A stretch of 64,000 bases of DNA from an uncultured Bryobacteraceae bacterium (GTDB lineage: Bacteria; Acidobacteriota; Terriglobia; Bryobacterales; Bryobacteraceae), in assembly GCA_938027685.1 (NCBI GenBank), contig CALJAM010000008.1, positions 1-64,000 on the forward strand. The letters are read 5' to 3'. Below, piece after piece: positions 9,667-19,450 of this stretch. Position 1 is the stretch's first letter; every line of letters begins with the position of its first letter. Under the pieces are notes generated by a model. That model saw only the letters and a program-made list of their open reading frames with translations. It had not been told where the DNA came from and searched no databases. Made by a program: the position numbers and the translations under genes.

Positions 9667-11066
9667 GCCGCTGGGCGTGGTGGACGGCTCTTGCCCTCGC
9701 CGTAAGCGCGTTTCGACTCTGTCACAGCGGCATTCTCTGGCCCGAGGAGACGTTGCCCCTGGCGGCAGCCGCCCAGATCCTGCACGGACGCGATCTTTAC
9801 CGCGAGGTGTGGTTCGACAAGCCGCCGTTGGCGCCGCTGCTCTGTCTGCTGTGGGGAGCGCAGACCGGTTGGCCGCTTAGGCTGGCCGGCGCGCTCTACG
9901 TCCTCGCGGCCGCTTTCTTCGTCGGAAGGCTGGCGGGTACGCTTTGGGGCGAACGCGAGGGAAGATTCGCTTCCGCGCTCGCGGCCTTCTACCTGACATT
10001 CTGGCTGCCCGCAGCCGTGATCCCGCTGGCTTCGGACCTGCTGATGTTGGCGCCTCACGCCGCAGCCGTCTGGCTGGCCGTCTCAGGGCGCGGATTCTTG
10101 GCGGGTCTGGCCGCAGGCATCGCTTTTCAATCCAACCCGAAGGGGCTCCTGGTATTGGCCGCCTGCATGCTCTTCCAACGTCGCCGGATCCAGCCGATTC
10201 TGACCGGTTTCGTCCTTCCCTCTGCTGCCGTGGTAATTTGGCTCGCTGCACGCGGCGCGCTGGACGACTACTACCGCCAGGTCTGGCAACTGGGCGCAAC
10301 CTACGCACGCGACACGTTCCTGCAAGCGCCGCTCGCCGAAGGGATCTTCAGAACGGGCAACTGGGCAGGCTTTCACGCAGCCCTTTGGATGGGAGCCGTC
10401 TGGTTCTGGCGCCGGGAATCCGGGACCCTCCGCCTGCGATTCGCAATCTGGACGGCGCTGAGTCTGAGCGCTGCGGCTCTCGGATTGCGCTTCTTCCCGC
10501 GCTATTACTTCCTGCCGCTCGTTCCCCTGACGGTGGCGGGAGCGCGCGGACTGGCTCTGCTCGACCGGCGCAAGGCAGCCCTGGCCGCGTTGGCCCTGCT
10601 GGTACCGCTGGTGCGGTTCGGCCCCCGCTATGCGCTATTGGCTGCGGATCTCGCAGCCGGGCGGGAGCATGCCTGGCGTGACCTTGCGCTGGATGGCGAC
10701 AGTCGTCGCGCCGCCGCCTTGATCCGGGAAGGGGCGCAGCCCGGTGAGACGCTCTTCGTGTGGGGCTATCGGCCGGAGCTTTACGTTTACACGCGGCTGC
10801 CGGCCGCCAGTCGCTTCCTCGAATGCCAGCCGCTGACGGGCGTGTTTGCGGACCGCCACCTATTCGAGACGCGCGTCTCGGACGCTGAACTGGCACAGCA
10901 AAGCCGGCGCGAGCTACTCGCCGCTCGACCGACCTGGATCGTGGACGGACTGTCTCCCATCAATCCTGCCTTAGCGATGGATCGCCATCCGGAGCTGCGG
11001 TCCTGGTTGGCCTGCTACCGACTCCAGGCCTCCACCGCCTTCACCCGCATATACCGGCGCCGGTGA
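9663..11066 (+). CDS. Polytopic membrane glycosyltransferase-like protein (GT39/ArnT type)
   Basis: The 467-residue protein is strongly hydrophobic, with about nine or ten membrane segments over residues 5-340. A periplasmic C-terminal domain without membrane segments follows (about 345-467, containing FVWGYRPELYVY). The first loop has acidic residues (PEETLPL, about 28-34) and DKPPLAPLL, as in GT-C enzymes that use polyprenyl-linked sugar donors. The substrate is unknown. Its coupling to galU suggests a role in envelope glycan assembly. It converges with the next gene with only about 30 bases between them. Confidence 0.65.
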   Translation: MSRWAWWTALALAVSAFRLCHSGILWPEETLPLAAAAQILHGRDLYREVWFDKPPLAPLLCLLWGAQTGWPLRLAGALYVLAAAFFVGRLAGTLWGEREGRFASALAAFYLTFWLPAAVIPLASDLLMLAPHAAAVWLAVSGRGFLAGLAAGIAFQSNPKGLLVLAACMLFQRRRIQPILTGFVLPSAAVVIWLAARGALDDYYRQVWQLGATYARDTFLQAPLAEGIFRTGNWAGFHAALWMGAVWFWRRESGTLRLRFAIWTALSLSAAALGLRFFPRYYFLPLVPLTVAGARGLALLDRRKAALAALALLVPLVRFGPRYALLAADLAAGREHAWRDLALDGDSRRAAALIREGAQPGETLFVWGYRPELYVYTRLPAASRFLECQPLTGVFADRHLFETRVSDAELAQQSRRELLAARPTWIVDGLSPINPALAMDRHPELRSWLACYRLQASTAFTRIYRRR

Positions 11067-11099
11067 TGCAAACGCAGCAGGGAGGCGCCGGCGGCGGCT

Positions 11100-13466
11100 T
11101 CATCCCGCGATTTGGCGAGCAGACCGGTAGTCCTTGTTCACAAAGTTCGCCTCGCACGCCTGCCCATCGCGCAAGTGCGCGGCCAGCCGCAACAACCCGT
11201 GCACCGCGACGACCGACCGCAGGCCGGCGTTGAGGCCGCGAGTGGCCTCGATGAGAATCAAAGGACCGAACGCGGTAAAATCATCGCCGCCATAGAGCCG
11301 CCGCAACCGCCGGTGGAAGGTCTTGACGAATTCCTCACCGAACTTGGCCAGCTCGCGCAGGGCTCGCTGCGGCTCGTGCTGAAGGGCGCGCCGAAGACCG
11401 CCTGCGCGCACGCCGAGGCGGACGAGGTGATCGATGAACTGCGCGTCCGCCACGAGCAGCGAGTGGAACAGGCGCGGCGAACGTTCCACGCCGGCTAAGA
11501 TGAAGTCCCGTCGTGAAGGCCGATAGAACCGCGCGGTCTCGGGCTTGCCCGCAGCCAGCAGCAATTGCTCGATGCGGGCCAGCTCCGCCGCGAGCGCCAT
11601 CCCCGTCGAGCGGCGCGCCAAGGCGACGCTCTCGGCGCTCATGATGTCGTAGGCGAAATCGCTGCCCGTCTTGCTGCGGAAGGGGAGCGTGCAACGATAA
11701 ACCACGAGCGGGTAGGCGGCGCCGAGGTTGTCATACCGCGAAAGGTCGCGGAAGTAAGCGAAGGGCAGCCAGGTGCGGAGGGCCTGCTGGACGGCGACCG
11801 ACATCTCGGCGTAGACCGGGCGGAATTCCTGGCTGCGCTCGACGGGCGCAGTCAGCCAAGCGGCGGCGACGGCGCCGGGAACCGAAAAAGACATTTCTAC
11901 CTCGATTTGTTCCGCTTCAGGAAGCAGCGGTTCGAGCCATCGGACGGCATCTTCAAAGTTGTAGGTCAGAAGCAGCGGGATCAACTCCAGCCGCGCTTGC
12001 GCGGGGCCCATGCGTCGGTCGTACGTCCAGGAAAGTTCGAATTGCGTGTCGGTGCGTTCCGGGTGCAGGATGAAGGCGCCGCAAAGGCTCATCGCGCTGC
12101 GGGCGAAGTTCTGCCGCGCTCGTTCGTCCTCGGCTGCAAGGGTATAAACCAGCAGGCGCCCATCCAGCGTGGTCTCGATTCGAACCTGCGACAGCACTTC
12201 GAGCCGCGTGGACCACTGTTTGCGGTCCAGGAAAGGCAGGTGCAGCTCGACCAGCGTGCGACGCCGCAGACCGTGCGACAGGATGGCGGCGTGCAGGCGG
12301 ACGGCGGAGTTCTCCGAGCCCAGCGCGCCGCCGAGCTCGCCGCGGAGGGTTTCCCGGTACGCTCTCAGCCCCGCCTCGGAAAAATCGAACGAGCAGTCCA
12401 GCCAGGCGGCGTCGCGCGTTTCCGTTTGCCGCCGGAAGACGAGCTCTGCGGTCAACCGCTTCTCGAGTGCCTCAAGCGCGCGACTGCACAACTGCTCCAG
12501 CAGGTTGCGGAGACTCCTCGGCGCCTGAGCTGTCAGCGCTTCGATTCCCGGTTCCTGCACATTCCTCTTCAGTTCCCGCAGGATCTGGGTGAGACTCTCT
12601 TCGCTCAGGAGACGGTCAGCCAGGCGAGCAGCCTCCCTGAGGCGGAGGAAAGTCGCCTCCTGTGCGGCCGCTTCGAACAGGCCGCCGGCAATCGCTTCGA
12701 TCCATGCCTCCGCGAGCCATCCGCGCCTCGGCGGCGCCCAGGCCAGATCGTCGGCCAGCTCCTCGAGGCGTTCCATCTCTGCGATGCGCCGAATCCACTC
12801 GCGGAGCTCATTGAAGCGCTCGGTGTCGTCACAGGCGCGCCACAAGAGCTCGGCTGCCGACCGGTCCAGGGTTCGCCAGAACTCGAGCAGCCGCGTGGAG
12901 CGCTCGTCGAAGCGCCCGCGCGTGGCCTTGTCGAGCAGCCGCTCGAAGGCTTCCAGCGGGTGAAGGCCCGTGACCGCAGCCACCAACTCCCCGAACTGCG
13001 GCGCGGCGCCGGGCACGACCTCCGCGTGCACTCGCGCGTCGAAGCCGGCTTGCCTGCGGCCGCTGCGTGTCATCCGCAGACGCACGCGGTCCTCTTCGTC
13101 GCGCCAGACGGCGCACAAGAAGGATCCGACAAGGCAGAGCCGCGCAATTGCAGAAGCGCCCAGGTCCACGGGAAGGCCCACTCGACCTTCGAGCTTGCCG
13201 GGGGCCGCCTCGCCGACCCAGCTCAGAGCGAAGCCCCAGTGGAAGGGGATCTCGGCCCGCAAGTCACCGTCCTTGAGGAAAACGAACAGCCGATCGAGCG
13301 GCAACCGGCGAGGCTCGGCCAGAAGGGCCATGGCGTCGTCCGCGGCGGGCGCGTAACTGCCGTCCTCGGGATTCACGACGAGCACACAGCGCTCGGGCTG
13401 ATTGGAGAGCTCGTCTTGCAGGCGGTCGGACAGCGAAATCAGGGTGGCGACCAGCTTCCGGTTCAT
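11100..13466 (-). CDS. Large protein of unknown function (788 residues)
   Basis: I do not recognise this family. The start is ATG 13466, with GAGGAG 9 bases upstream; an upstream in-frame extension to 13913 is rejected because it overlaps the divergent gene. There is no signal peptide or membrane segment. The composition is rich in Leu, Ala, Arg and Glu. The middle (about 150-400) is predicted largely helical with heptad-like stretches such as ERLEELADDLAW. The C-terminal half mixes strands and helices and carries YGGDDFTAFG near residue 725. The protein is probably cytoplasmic. Neighbours (a membrane glycosyltransferase, a TIM-barrel isomerase) give no clear functional hint. Confidence 0.7.
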   Translation of the reverse strand: MNRKLVATLISLSDRLQDELSNQPERCVLVVNPEDGSYAPAADDAMALLAEPRRLPLDRLFVFLKDGDLRAEIPFHWGFALSWVGEAAPGKLEGRVGLPVDLGASAIARLCLVGSFLCAVWRDEEDRVRLRMTRSGRRQAGFDARVHAEVVPGAAPQFGELVAAVTGLHPLEAFERLLDKATRGRFDERSTRLLEFWRTLDRSAAELLWRACDDTERFNELREWIRRIAEMERLEELADDLAWAPPRRGWLAEAWIEAIAGGLFEAAAQEATFLRLREAARLADRLLSEESLTQILRELKRNVQEPGIEALTAQAPRSLRNLLEQLCSRALEALEKRLTAELVFRRQTETRDAAWLDCSFDFSEAGLRAYRETLRGELGGALGSENSAVRLHAAILSHGLRRRTLVELHLPFLDRKQWSTRLEVLSQVRIETTLDGRLLVYTLAAEDERARQNFARSAMSLCGAFILHPERTDTQFELSWTYDRRMGPAQARLELIPLLLTYNFEDAVRWLEPLLPEAEQIEVEMSFSVPGAVAAAWLTAPVERSQEFRPVYAEMSVAVQQALRTWLPFAYFRDLSRYDNLGAAYPLVVYRCTLPFRSKTGSDFAYDIMSAESVALARRSTGMALAAELARIEQLLLAAGKPETARFYRPSRRDFILAGVERSPRLFHSLLVADAQFIDHLVRLGVRAGGLRRALQHEPQRALRELAKFGEEFVKTFHRRLRRLYGGDDFTAFGPLILIEATRGLNAGLRSVVAVHGLLRLAAHLRDGQACEANFVNKDYRSARQIAG

Positions 13467-13681
13467 CGAACTTGCTCCTCGGGAAATCGTGCGGCGAGAA
13501 GGCCGCCTGGCGGGATGCCGTTTGATTATACTGGCTGCTTTCGAAAAACCGAACTGTACGGGGCGGGACGACGACGCATCCTGCGGGTGCAAGCCCGGCG
13601 GGACCAAGAGATTGCGCTGCGCGTAAAATTTTCGCCGGCGTTTGTGACCGGCCCGGCAGTGCGGTTGCGGGGAGGTCTGAA

Positions 13682-14506
13682 ATGATGACGCGGAGGTGCG
13701 CAATGGTTGTGGCGGCAGGCCTGCCTTTCCTGGCGCAACCGGCGGCGCGCAAGGGACGACTCCGGCAAGCGGTAGCGCGTTGGTGCTTCCGCAACTGGAG
13801 TATCGAGGAGCTGGCGCGGAACGCGGCTGCGTTGGGCATCGAGGGTATCGATCTGATCGGGCCCGAGGACTGGCCTGTGGTGAAAAAGTACGGACTGGTT
13901 CCCTCGCTGGCACCCGGCGGCGGAACCATCGCCGACGGGTTGAACCGCAAGGAAAATCACGACAAGATCGAAGGCGAGCTGCGGCGCAACATCGAGCTGG
14001 CGGCCGCGGCCGGCGTGCCCAACGTGATCACGTTTTCGGGCAACCGGCGCGGTCTGTCCGACCAGGAGGGTCTGGAGAACTGCGTGGCGGGTCTGAATCG
14101 GATCAAAGCCTTCGCCGAAGAAAAGGGCGTCACGGTCTGCTTGGAGCTCCTTAACAGCAAGGTGGACCACAAGGATTACCAGGCGGATCGCACAGCGTGG
14201 GGCGTGGAAGTCGTGCGGCGCGTCAACTCGCCCCGCGTGAAACTGGTCTACGACATCTACCACATGCAGATCATGGAGGGCGACATCATCCGCACCTTGC
14301 GGGAAAACATTCAGTGGATCGCCCACATCCACACCGCAGGCAATCCGGGTCGCAACGAGATCGATGAAACGCAGGAGCTGAACTACCGCGCCATCGCCCG
14401 CGCGATTGCGGACTTGGGTTTCCAGGGGTTCGTAGCGCACGAGTTTGTGCCCCGCCGCGATCCGCTGGAATCGCTGCGTCAAGCGGTCGAGATCTTTACG
14501 GTTTGA
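13682..14506 (+). CDS. Hydroxypyruvate isomerase-like TIM-barrel protein
   Basis: This 274-residue member of the xylose-isomerase-like TIM-barrel superfamily has two carboxylates at the expected places: CLELLNSK (about 150) and AHEFVP (about 258). Metal-site strands are YDIYHMQIMEGD and WIAHIHTAGNPGRNE. These features favour hydroxypyruvate isomerase or a related ketose/aldose isomerase. The N-terminus (MMTRRCAMVVAAGLPFLA) resembles a short Tat-type signal, which would be unusual for a cytosolic isomerase but is common in acidobacterial relatives. GGGGAGG precedes the ATG. Its 3' end overlaps the convergent mreC by 11 bases. Confidence 0.75.
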   Translation: MMTRRCAMVVAAGLPFLAQPAARKGRLRQAVARWCFRNWSIEELARNAAALGIEGIDLIGPEDWPVVKKYGLVPSLAPGGGTIADGLNRKENHDKIEGELRRNIELAAAAGVPNVITFSGNRRGLSDQEGLENCVAGLNRIKAFAEEKGVTVCLELLNSKVDHKDYQADRTAWGVEVVRRVNSPRVKLVYDIYHMQIMEGDIIRTLRENIQWIAHIHTAGNPGRNEIDETQELNYRAIARAIADLGFQGFVAHEFVPRRDPLESLRQAVEIFTV

Positions 14507-15623
14507 CGGGAGGCGGCGGGCTCGGTTTGACGGCGGGAGTCTCAGGCGGCTTAGGCGGGCGCCCGGCCTGGGCGGGAGGCGGGGCCGGCTTCGCCGCGGC
14601 GGACGGGTCCAGATTGAAATCCGGGGGGCGCGCCCCCGGCGCTCCCTCGCCAAATCTGTGGCCTTGCGCTTCACCGATGGCGCGGTAACGCTCGAGGAGG
14701 CGATCGGCATCCGTGGCCGGACCGCGCGGTGCGGCAGCGTCTCCGCCAGTAGCCGGAGGCGAGGGCAACAGATAGATGGGCGAATCAACCGGCTTAGCTC
14801 CGCCCAAGTCCAGGTGGACGCCCTCCAGCACGATCAGGACTTCCTCCAGGCCGCCCTGAAGCCCGCTAGGCGCGACGAAAACCTCCTTGAAGGGATTCCC
14901 GTCTCGGACGACCGTGGTTACGCCGGCGGGCAGACCACGTGGGAAGACGCGATCATCCCCCGAGGTATAGAACCACTCGCCTACTTCCACCTTTTCCTCG
15001 ACCTGGATGTAATCCACCCGGCATGCTCCGTGTCCCTGTCCCTTCAAAACGCCGTGCACTCGGTGCTTCTCGGAGACCACGCCGGCGGCGAAGGTAGGGT
15101 CGGTGACGAGTTGGACCTGGGCGGCAGTCGGAAAAACGGCCACAACCTTACCCACGATTCCGTCGGGCGTGATCACGGCCATTCCCCGCTGCACACCCTG
15201 CGTCGATCCACGGTCCACGAAGACCACCCGTGAGGTCGCACCGACGCCGGCCCCGATGACGCGCGCGGCGAGTGTGCGTGAGGGATTACGTTGCTGGAAG
15301 ACGGCGAGCGCGCGTGCCCGCTCGGCCGTGGCCAGTTCGCTTTTGAGGAATTGGTTCTCGAGCTTGAGCTTGCCCAGCTCGGCCCGCAAACGGCGATTTT
15401 CCTCCACGGCGTTGTGCAGGAAGACATAGGACCGGAACAAGTCCGCCACCGTGCTGCGGACGCCTTCCAGCAGGCGAGCGAATGGGGTCACAGCCGTCAC
15501 GGCCCACACGCGGATGAGCCTGACGTCCTCGTTGCTGCGGACCTGGTACGCAAGCAGCAGCAATTGAGCAAAGATGAGCGCCAGCAGGACAGTTAGGTTA
15601 CGGTAGCGGCTGAGCAGTTGCAT
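14496..15623 (-). CDS. mreC: Rod shape-determining protein MreC
   Basis: The 375-residue protein has a single N-terminal membrane segment (about residues 7-28), a coiled coil (about 60-115, containing ENRRLRAELGKLKLENQF) and a beta-barrel periplasmic domain. The latter shows VFVDRGSTQGVQRGM and VEVGEWFYTSG. MreC links MreB filaments to the cell-wall elongation machinery. The last 110 residues are a Pro/Ala-rich tail ending PPPVKP, longer than in E. coli MreC. It lies 30 bases downstream of mreB on the same strand, so the pair is co-transcribed. Confidence 0.93.
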   Translation of the reverse strand: MQLLSRYRNLTVLLALIFAQLLLLAYQVRSNEDVRLIRVWAVTAVTPFARLLEGVRSTVADLFRSYVFLHNAVEENRRLRAELGKLKLENQFLKSELATAERARALAVFQQRNPSRTLAARVIGAGVGATSRVVFVDRGSTQGVQRGMAVITPDGIVGKVVAVFPTAAQVQLVTDPTFAAGVVSEKHRVHGVLKGQGHGACRVDYIQVEEKVEVGEWFYTSGDDRVFPRGLPAGVTTVVRDGNPFKEVFVAPSGLQGGLEEVLIVLEGVHLDLGGAKPVDSPIYLLPSPPATGGDAAAPRGPATDADRLLERYRAIGEAQGHRFGEGAPGARPPDFNLDPSAAAKPAPPPAQAGRPPKPPETPAVKPSPPPPVKP

Positions 15624-15653
15624 CGGGCGCCCGCGGCTCGCACGCCGCCCGCG

Positions 15654-16685
15654 CTATTCAATGGCGATTTTGCGCAGCAGCCGGAAGTCTTCCAACATTT
15701 TGCCGGTGCCGAGCACGACCGAGGCCAACGGATCTTCGGCGATGGAGACGGGCAGTCCCGTCTCTTCGCGGATCCGGCGGTCCAGGTTCTTCAACAGAGC
15801 GCCGCCGCCCGTCAGCACGATGCCCCGATCGCTGATGTCGGCGGAAAGTTCGGGCGGCGTCCTCTCCAACGCCACCCGGATGGCGTTCATGATGGTGGCC
15901 ACGCACTCCGACAGCGCTTCGCGAATCTCGCTGTCGTCAATCGTGATCGTCTTGGGCACCCCTTCGATCAGGTTGCGCCCCTTGATCTCCATGGTGAGCG
16001 GCTTGTCCAAGGGGTAGGCCGAGCCGATCTGGATCTTGATCTGCTCCGCGGTGCGCTCGCCGATCAGCAGGTTGTACTTGCGCTTGAGGTACTGCATGAT
16101 GGCGTCGTCCATCTCGTTGCCGGCCACGCGCACCGAGCGTGAGTACACAATGCCGGAAAGCGAGATGACGGCAACGTCCGTGGTGCCCCCGCCGATGTCG
16201 ACGATCATGTTCCCGCAGGCCTGGGTGATCGGCAGGCCCGCTCCGATCGCGGCGACCATCGCCTGCTCGACCAGGTACACTTCGCTGGCTTTGGCGCGAT
16301 AGGCCGAATCGATTACCGCGCGCTTTTCCACTTGTGTGATCTCGCAGGGAACGCCGATAACGATCCTCGGGTGCACGAGCATCCGCCGGCCGTGCGCCTT
16401 CTGGATGAAGTAGGTGAGCATCTTTTCGGTGATCTTGAAATCGGCGATCACCCCGTCTTTCATGGGCCGGATGGCGACGATGTTGCCGGGCGTTCGACCC
16501 AGCATCTCTTTGGCTTCGCGACCGACGGCTTCCACCTCTCCGGTGACCTTGTTGACCGCCACGATGGAGGGTTCGTTGACGACGATGCCCTTGCCGCGCG
16601 CATAGACGAGCGTGTTGGCCGTGCCGAGGTCGATGGCCAGGTCGGAGGAGAAAAGGCTGAACAGCGAGCGGAAATTCATTCCCAT
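15654..16685 (-). CDS. mreB: Rod shape-determining protein MreB (bacterial actin)
   Basis: The 343-residue actin homologue has all ATPase signatures: phosphate 1 [14 protein letters not shown] near the N-terminus, phosphate 2 [16 protein letters not shown] (about 165-180), and the adenosine motif [14 protein letters not shown] (about 290). It polymerises under the membrane and positions cell-wall synthesis. The start may be ATG 16685 or 16679. There is no clear Shine-Dalgarno; TATGCT sits 9 bases before the first ATG (16700-16695). It lies 70 bases downstream of cmr6 on the same strand. Confidence 0.97.
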   Translation of the reverse strand: MGMNFRSLFSLFSSDLAIDLGTANTLVYARGKGIVVNEPSIVAVNKVTGEVEAVGREAKEMLGRTPGNIVAIRPMKDGVIADFKITEKMLTYFIQKAHGRRMLVHPRIVIGVPCEITQVEKRAVIDSAYRAKASEVYLVEQAMVAAIGAGLPITQACGNMIVDIGGGTTDVAVISLSGIVYSRSVRVAGNEMDDAIMQYLKRKYNLLIGERTAEQIKIQIGSAYPLDKPLTMEIKGRNLIEGVPKTITIDDSEIREALSECVATIMNAIRVALERTPPELSADISDRGIVLTGGGALLKNLDRRIREETGLPVSIAEDPLASVVLGTGKMLEDFRLLRKIAIE

Positions 16686-16705
16686 CAGAAGGTTAGCATA
16701 GAAAG

Positions 16706-16734
16706 CGCCCGCTGTTCAAAGAAGGCCACGGGCG
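16706..16734 (-). terminator. Weak hairpin between cmr6 and mreB
   Basis: A 6-bp perfect stem (CGCCCG with CGGGCG) closes a 17-base loop and is followed on the minus strand by CTTTCT. It could end the Cmr transcript before mreB, but the loop is long and the T-tract short. It overlaps the place where an mreB promoter would be. Confidence 0.25.
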
Positions 16735-16755
16735 ATTGGTCCTGGCTCGGTCCTC

Positions 16756-18168
16756 CTACTCAGCCAGACCCAGGATCTTGATCAGGTTGCCCTGCTGTTG
16801 GATCCGAAGGCTGACGTTTTCCAACGATTTGCCGGAACGCAAGATCCCCGCTCGCTGCTCTCCCAACGCTTGCAGCAGCTCCTGCGCTGCCTTGCCCCCG
16901 AGCGGCGCACTGCGTAGGTTGCCCCGGACGGCGGAGATGCTTTGGTCACTCGGGTTGTACTTCAGGGTAGCGCCCTGCCAGACGGTCTCAGCCGGCCACC
17001 CGGTCTGCTCGGTAGGCCGGCCCCGGCTGGGGCCTGCCGAGATTTTCGCCCCGACCGCGGTCTCCATGCGATCCGTTGCGGGGGCCTGCTGCACCGCTTT
17101 CATCGCTCCGTAGCCCACCGCCGTCTTGGCGCCGAAGCCGAGCCACCGGAAGGCGTGCTCGAAGGCGGCTTCCAGCAACCCCTTCCAACGGTCACCCTCG
17201 GCGAGATCCGGCGCGGTCCGTTTCAGGTGCGTCGTGTCGCAAGTTACGCAGAAAACGAAACGCGCACCGGGCGGCACGGTCAGGAAGCAGATGGGGTTGG
17301 GCTGACCGGAATCGTGCGGAGACTGAACCCGCGGCTGCTGTTCTCGCGAGGACTGCTCCCCATTGCCCTGCTTCTGCTGGTAGTAGTGGGTGTAATGGGG
17401 CGTCATGATCTCGACCAGCAGACTCTCGCCCTTGATCTGCGGGATCACGTCCCAGAAGGCAAGTGCGCCGCGCAGATGCTCCTGCTCACCCTCCGCGGTC
17501 TCGCGCCCGAACAGCACGTCGAGCATGGAGAGTTTGAGCGGCGGTTGTTCGGGATCGCGCCGGAGCGGCCAATCGTAGCGGGGCTCCTCGCTCCAACCTT
17601 TGGGGTCGCCCCAGATGCCTTGGGCTAATTCGCGCGCCGCCTGGCGCAGGACGCCCTTGACTCCGCTGCCCGGCAGGTAGGGCAGTCCGTACGGATTGAG
17701 GAAAGCGAAGCCGTTTTCGAGCGGATGCTCGTTGCCCAGGCCGGTGGTGAAGGGAGCCACGGCCTGGGCCTCCAGCCTGAGGTATCCGGCCCGCCCCAGG
17801 GTTCGACACAGACTTTCCTGCCGTTGCAGCAGAGCCCGCATGCGATCCCTGTCGCCGGCGGACAGCTGCGCTACGGTCTTCCAGGCCGAGCGAGCGCCGT
17901 GGTCGTTCTTTTCCCACAGACCGGGCAATTGCCCGTCCTTGAGCAGCTGCGCAATGACTTCGTCCATACCCCAGCGTTGCAGGAGCGCCGAGATTTGCTG
18001 CCCCTTCTTGCTCTTGGCTGCCGCCATATTCTTCACTTCCGTCTTCTGATCGTCGCGGCTGGTCCACACCGGTAGCAGGAGGCCAAACCTCAGAGCGGGC
18101 GAGGCAGCACGCAAGTTAGCCTCGCTTAGGTGACGTCGGAGATAGTCGGGAACAGCAGCGACCGGCAT
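16756..18168 (-). CDS. cmr6: Type III-B CRISPR RAMP protein Cmr6
   Basis: The 470-residue Cas7-like subunit sits at the end of the Cmr backbone. The RAMP signature is clear: GLGNEHPLENGFAFLNPYG followed by LPYLPGSGVKGVLR (about residues 145-175). The C-terminal FRWLGFGAKTAVGYGAM is the Gly-rich strand typical of Cmr6. The start is ATG 18168, with GGGAGGTT upstream, 5 bases after the cmr5 stop; a longer in-frame extension is rejected. The protein is longer than archaeal Cmr6 (about 340), mainly through an N-terminal helical extension and a C-terminal segment. Confidence 0.93.
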   Translation of the reverse strand: MPVAAVPDYLRRHLSEANLRAASPALRFGLLLPVWTSRDDQKTEVKNMAAAKSKKGQQISALLQRWGMDEVIAQLLKDGQLPGLWEKNDHGARSAWKTVAQLSAGDRDRMRALLQRQESLCRTLGRAGYLRLEAQAVAPFTTGLGNEHPLENGFAFLNPYGLPYLPGSGVKGVLRQAARELAQGIWGDPKGWSEEPRYDWPLRRDPEQPPLKLSMLDVLFGRETAEGEQEHLRGALAFWDVIPQIKGESLLVEIMTPHYTHYYQQKQGNGEQSSREQQPRVQSPHDSGQPNPICFLTVPPGARFVFCVTCDTTHLKRTAPDLAEGDRWKGLLEAAFEHAFRWLGFGAKTAVGYGAMKAVQQAPATDRMETAVGAKISAGPSRGRPTEQTGWPAETVWQGATLKYNPSDQSISAVRGNLRSAPLGGKAAQELLQALGEQRAGILRSGKSLENVSLRIQQQGNLIKILGLAE

Positions 18169-18173
18169 GCAAA

Positions 18174-19450
<1,277 letters not shown>

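Noticed and set aside
11270-11300. YGGDD element in the 788-residue protein as a possible cyclase or polymerase palm
   Set aside because: The surrounding residues do not follow GGDEF or Cas10 palm patterns, and it lies near the C-terminus without the other palm strands.
11565-13685. 706-codon open frame antisense to the 788-residue protein gene
   Set aside because: Long antisense frames are expected in GC-rich coding DNA. The minus-strand gene has a Shine-Dalgarno and plausible protein composition; the antisense product does not.
13467-13913. Longer N-terminus for the 788-residue protein
   Set aside because: It would overlap the divergent isomerase gene. ATG 13466 has GAGGAG at good spacing.
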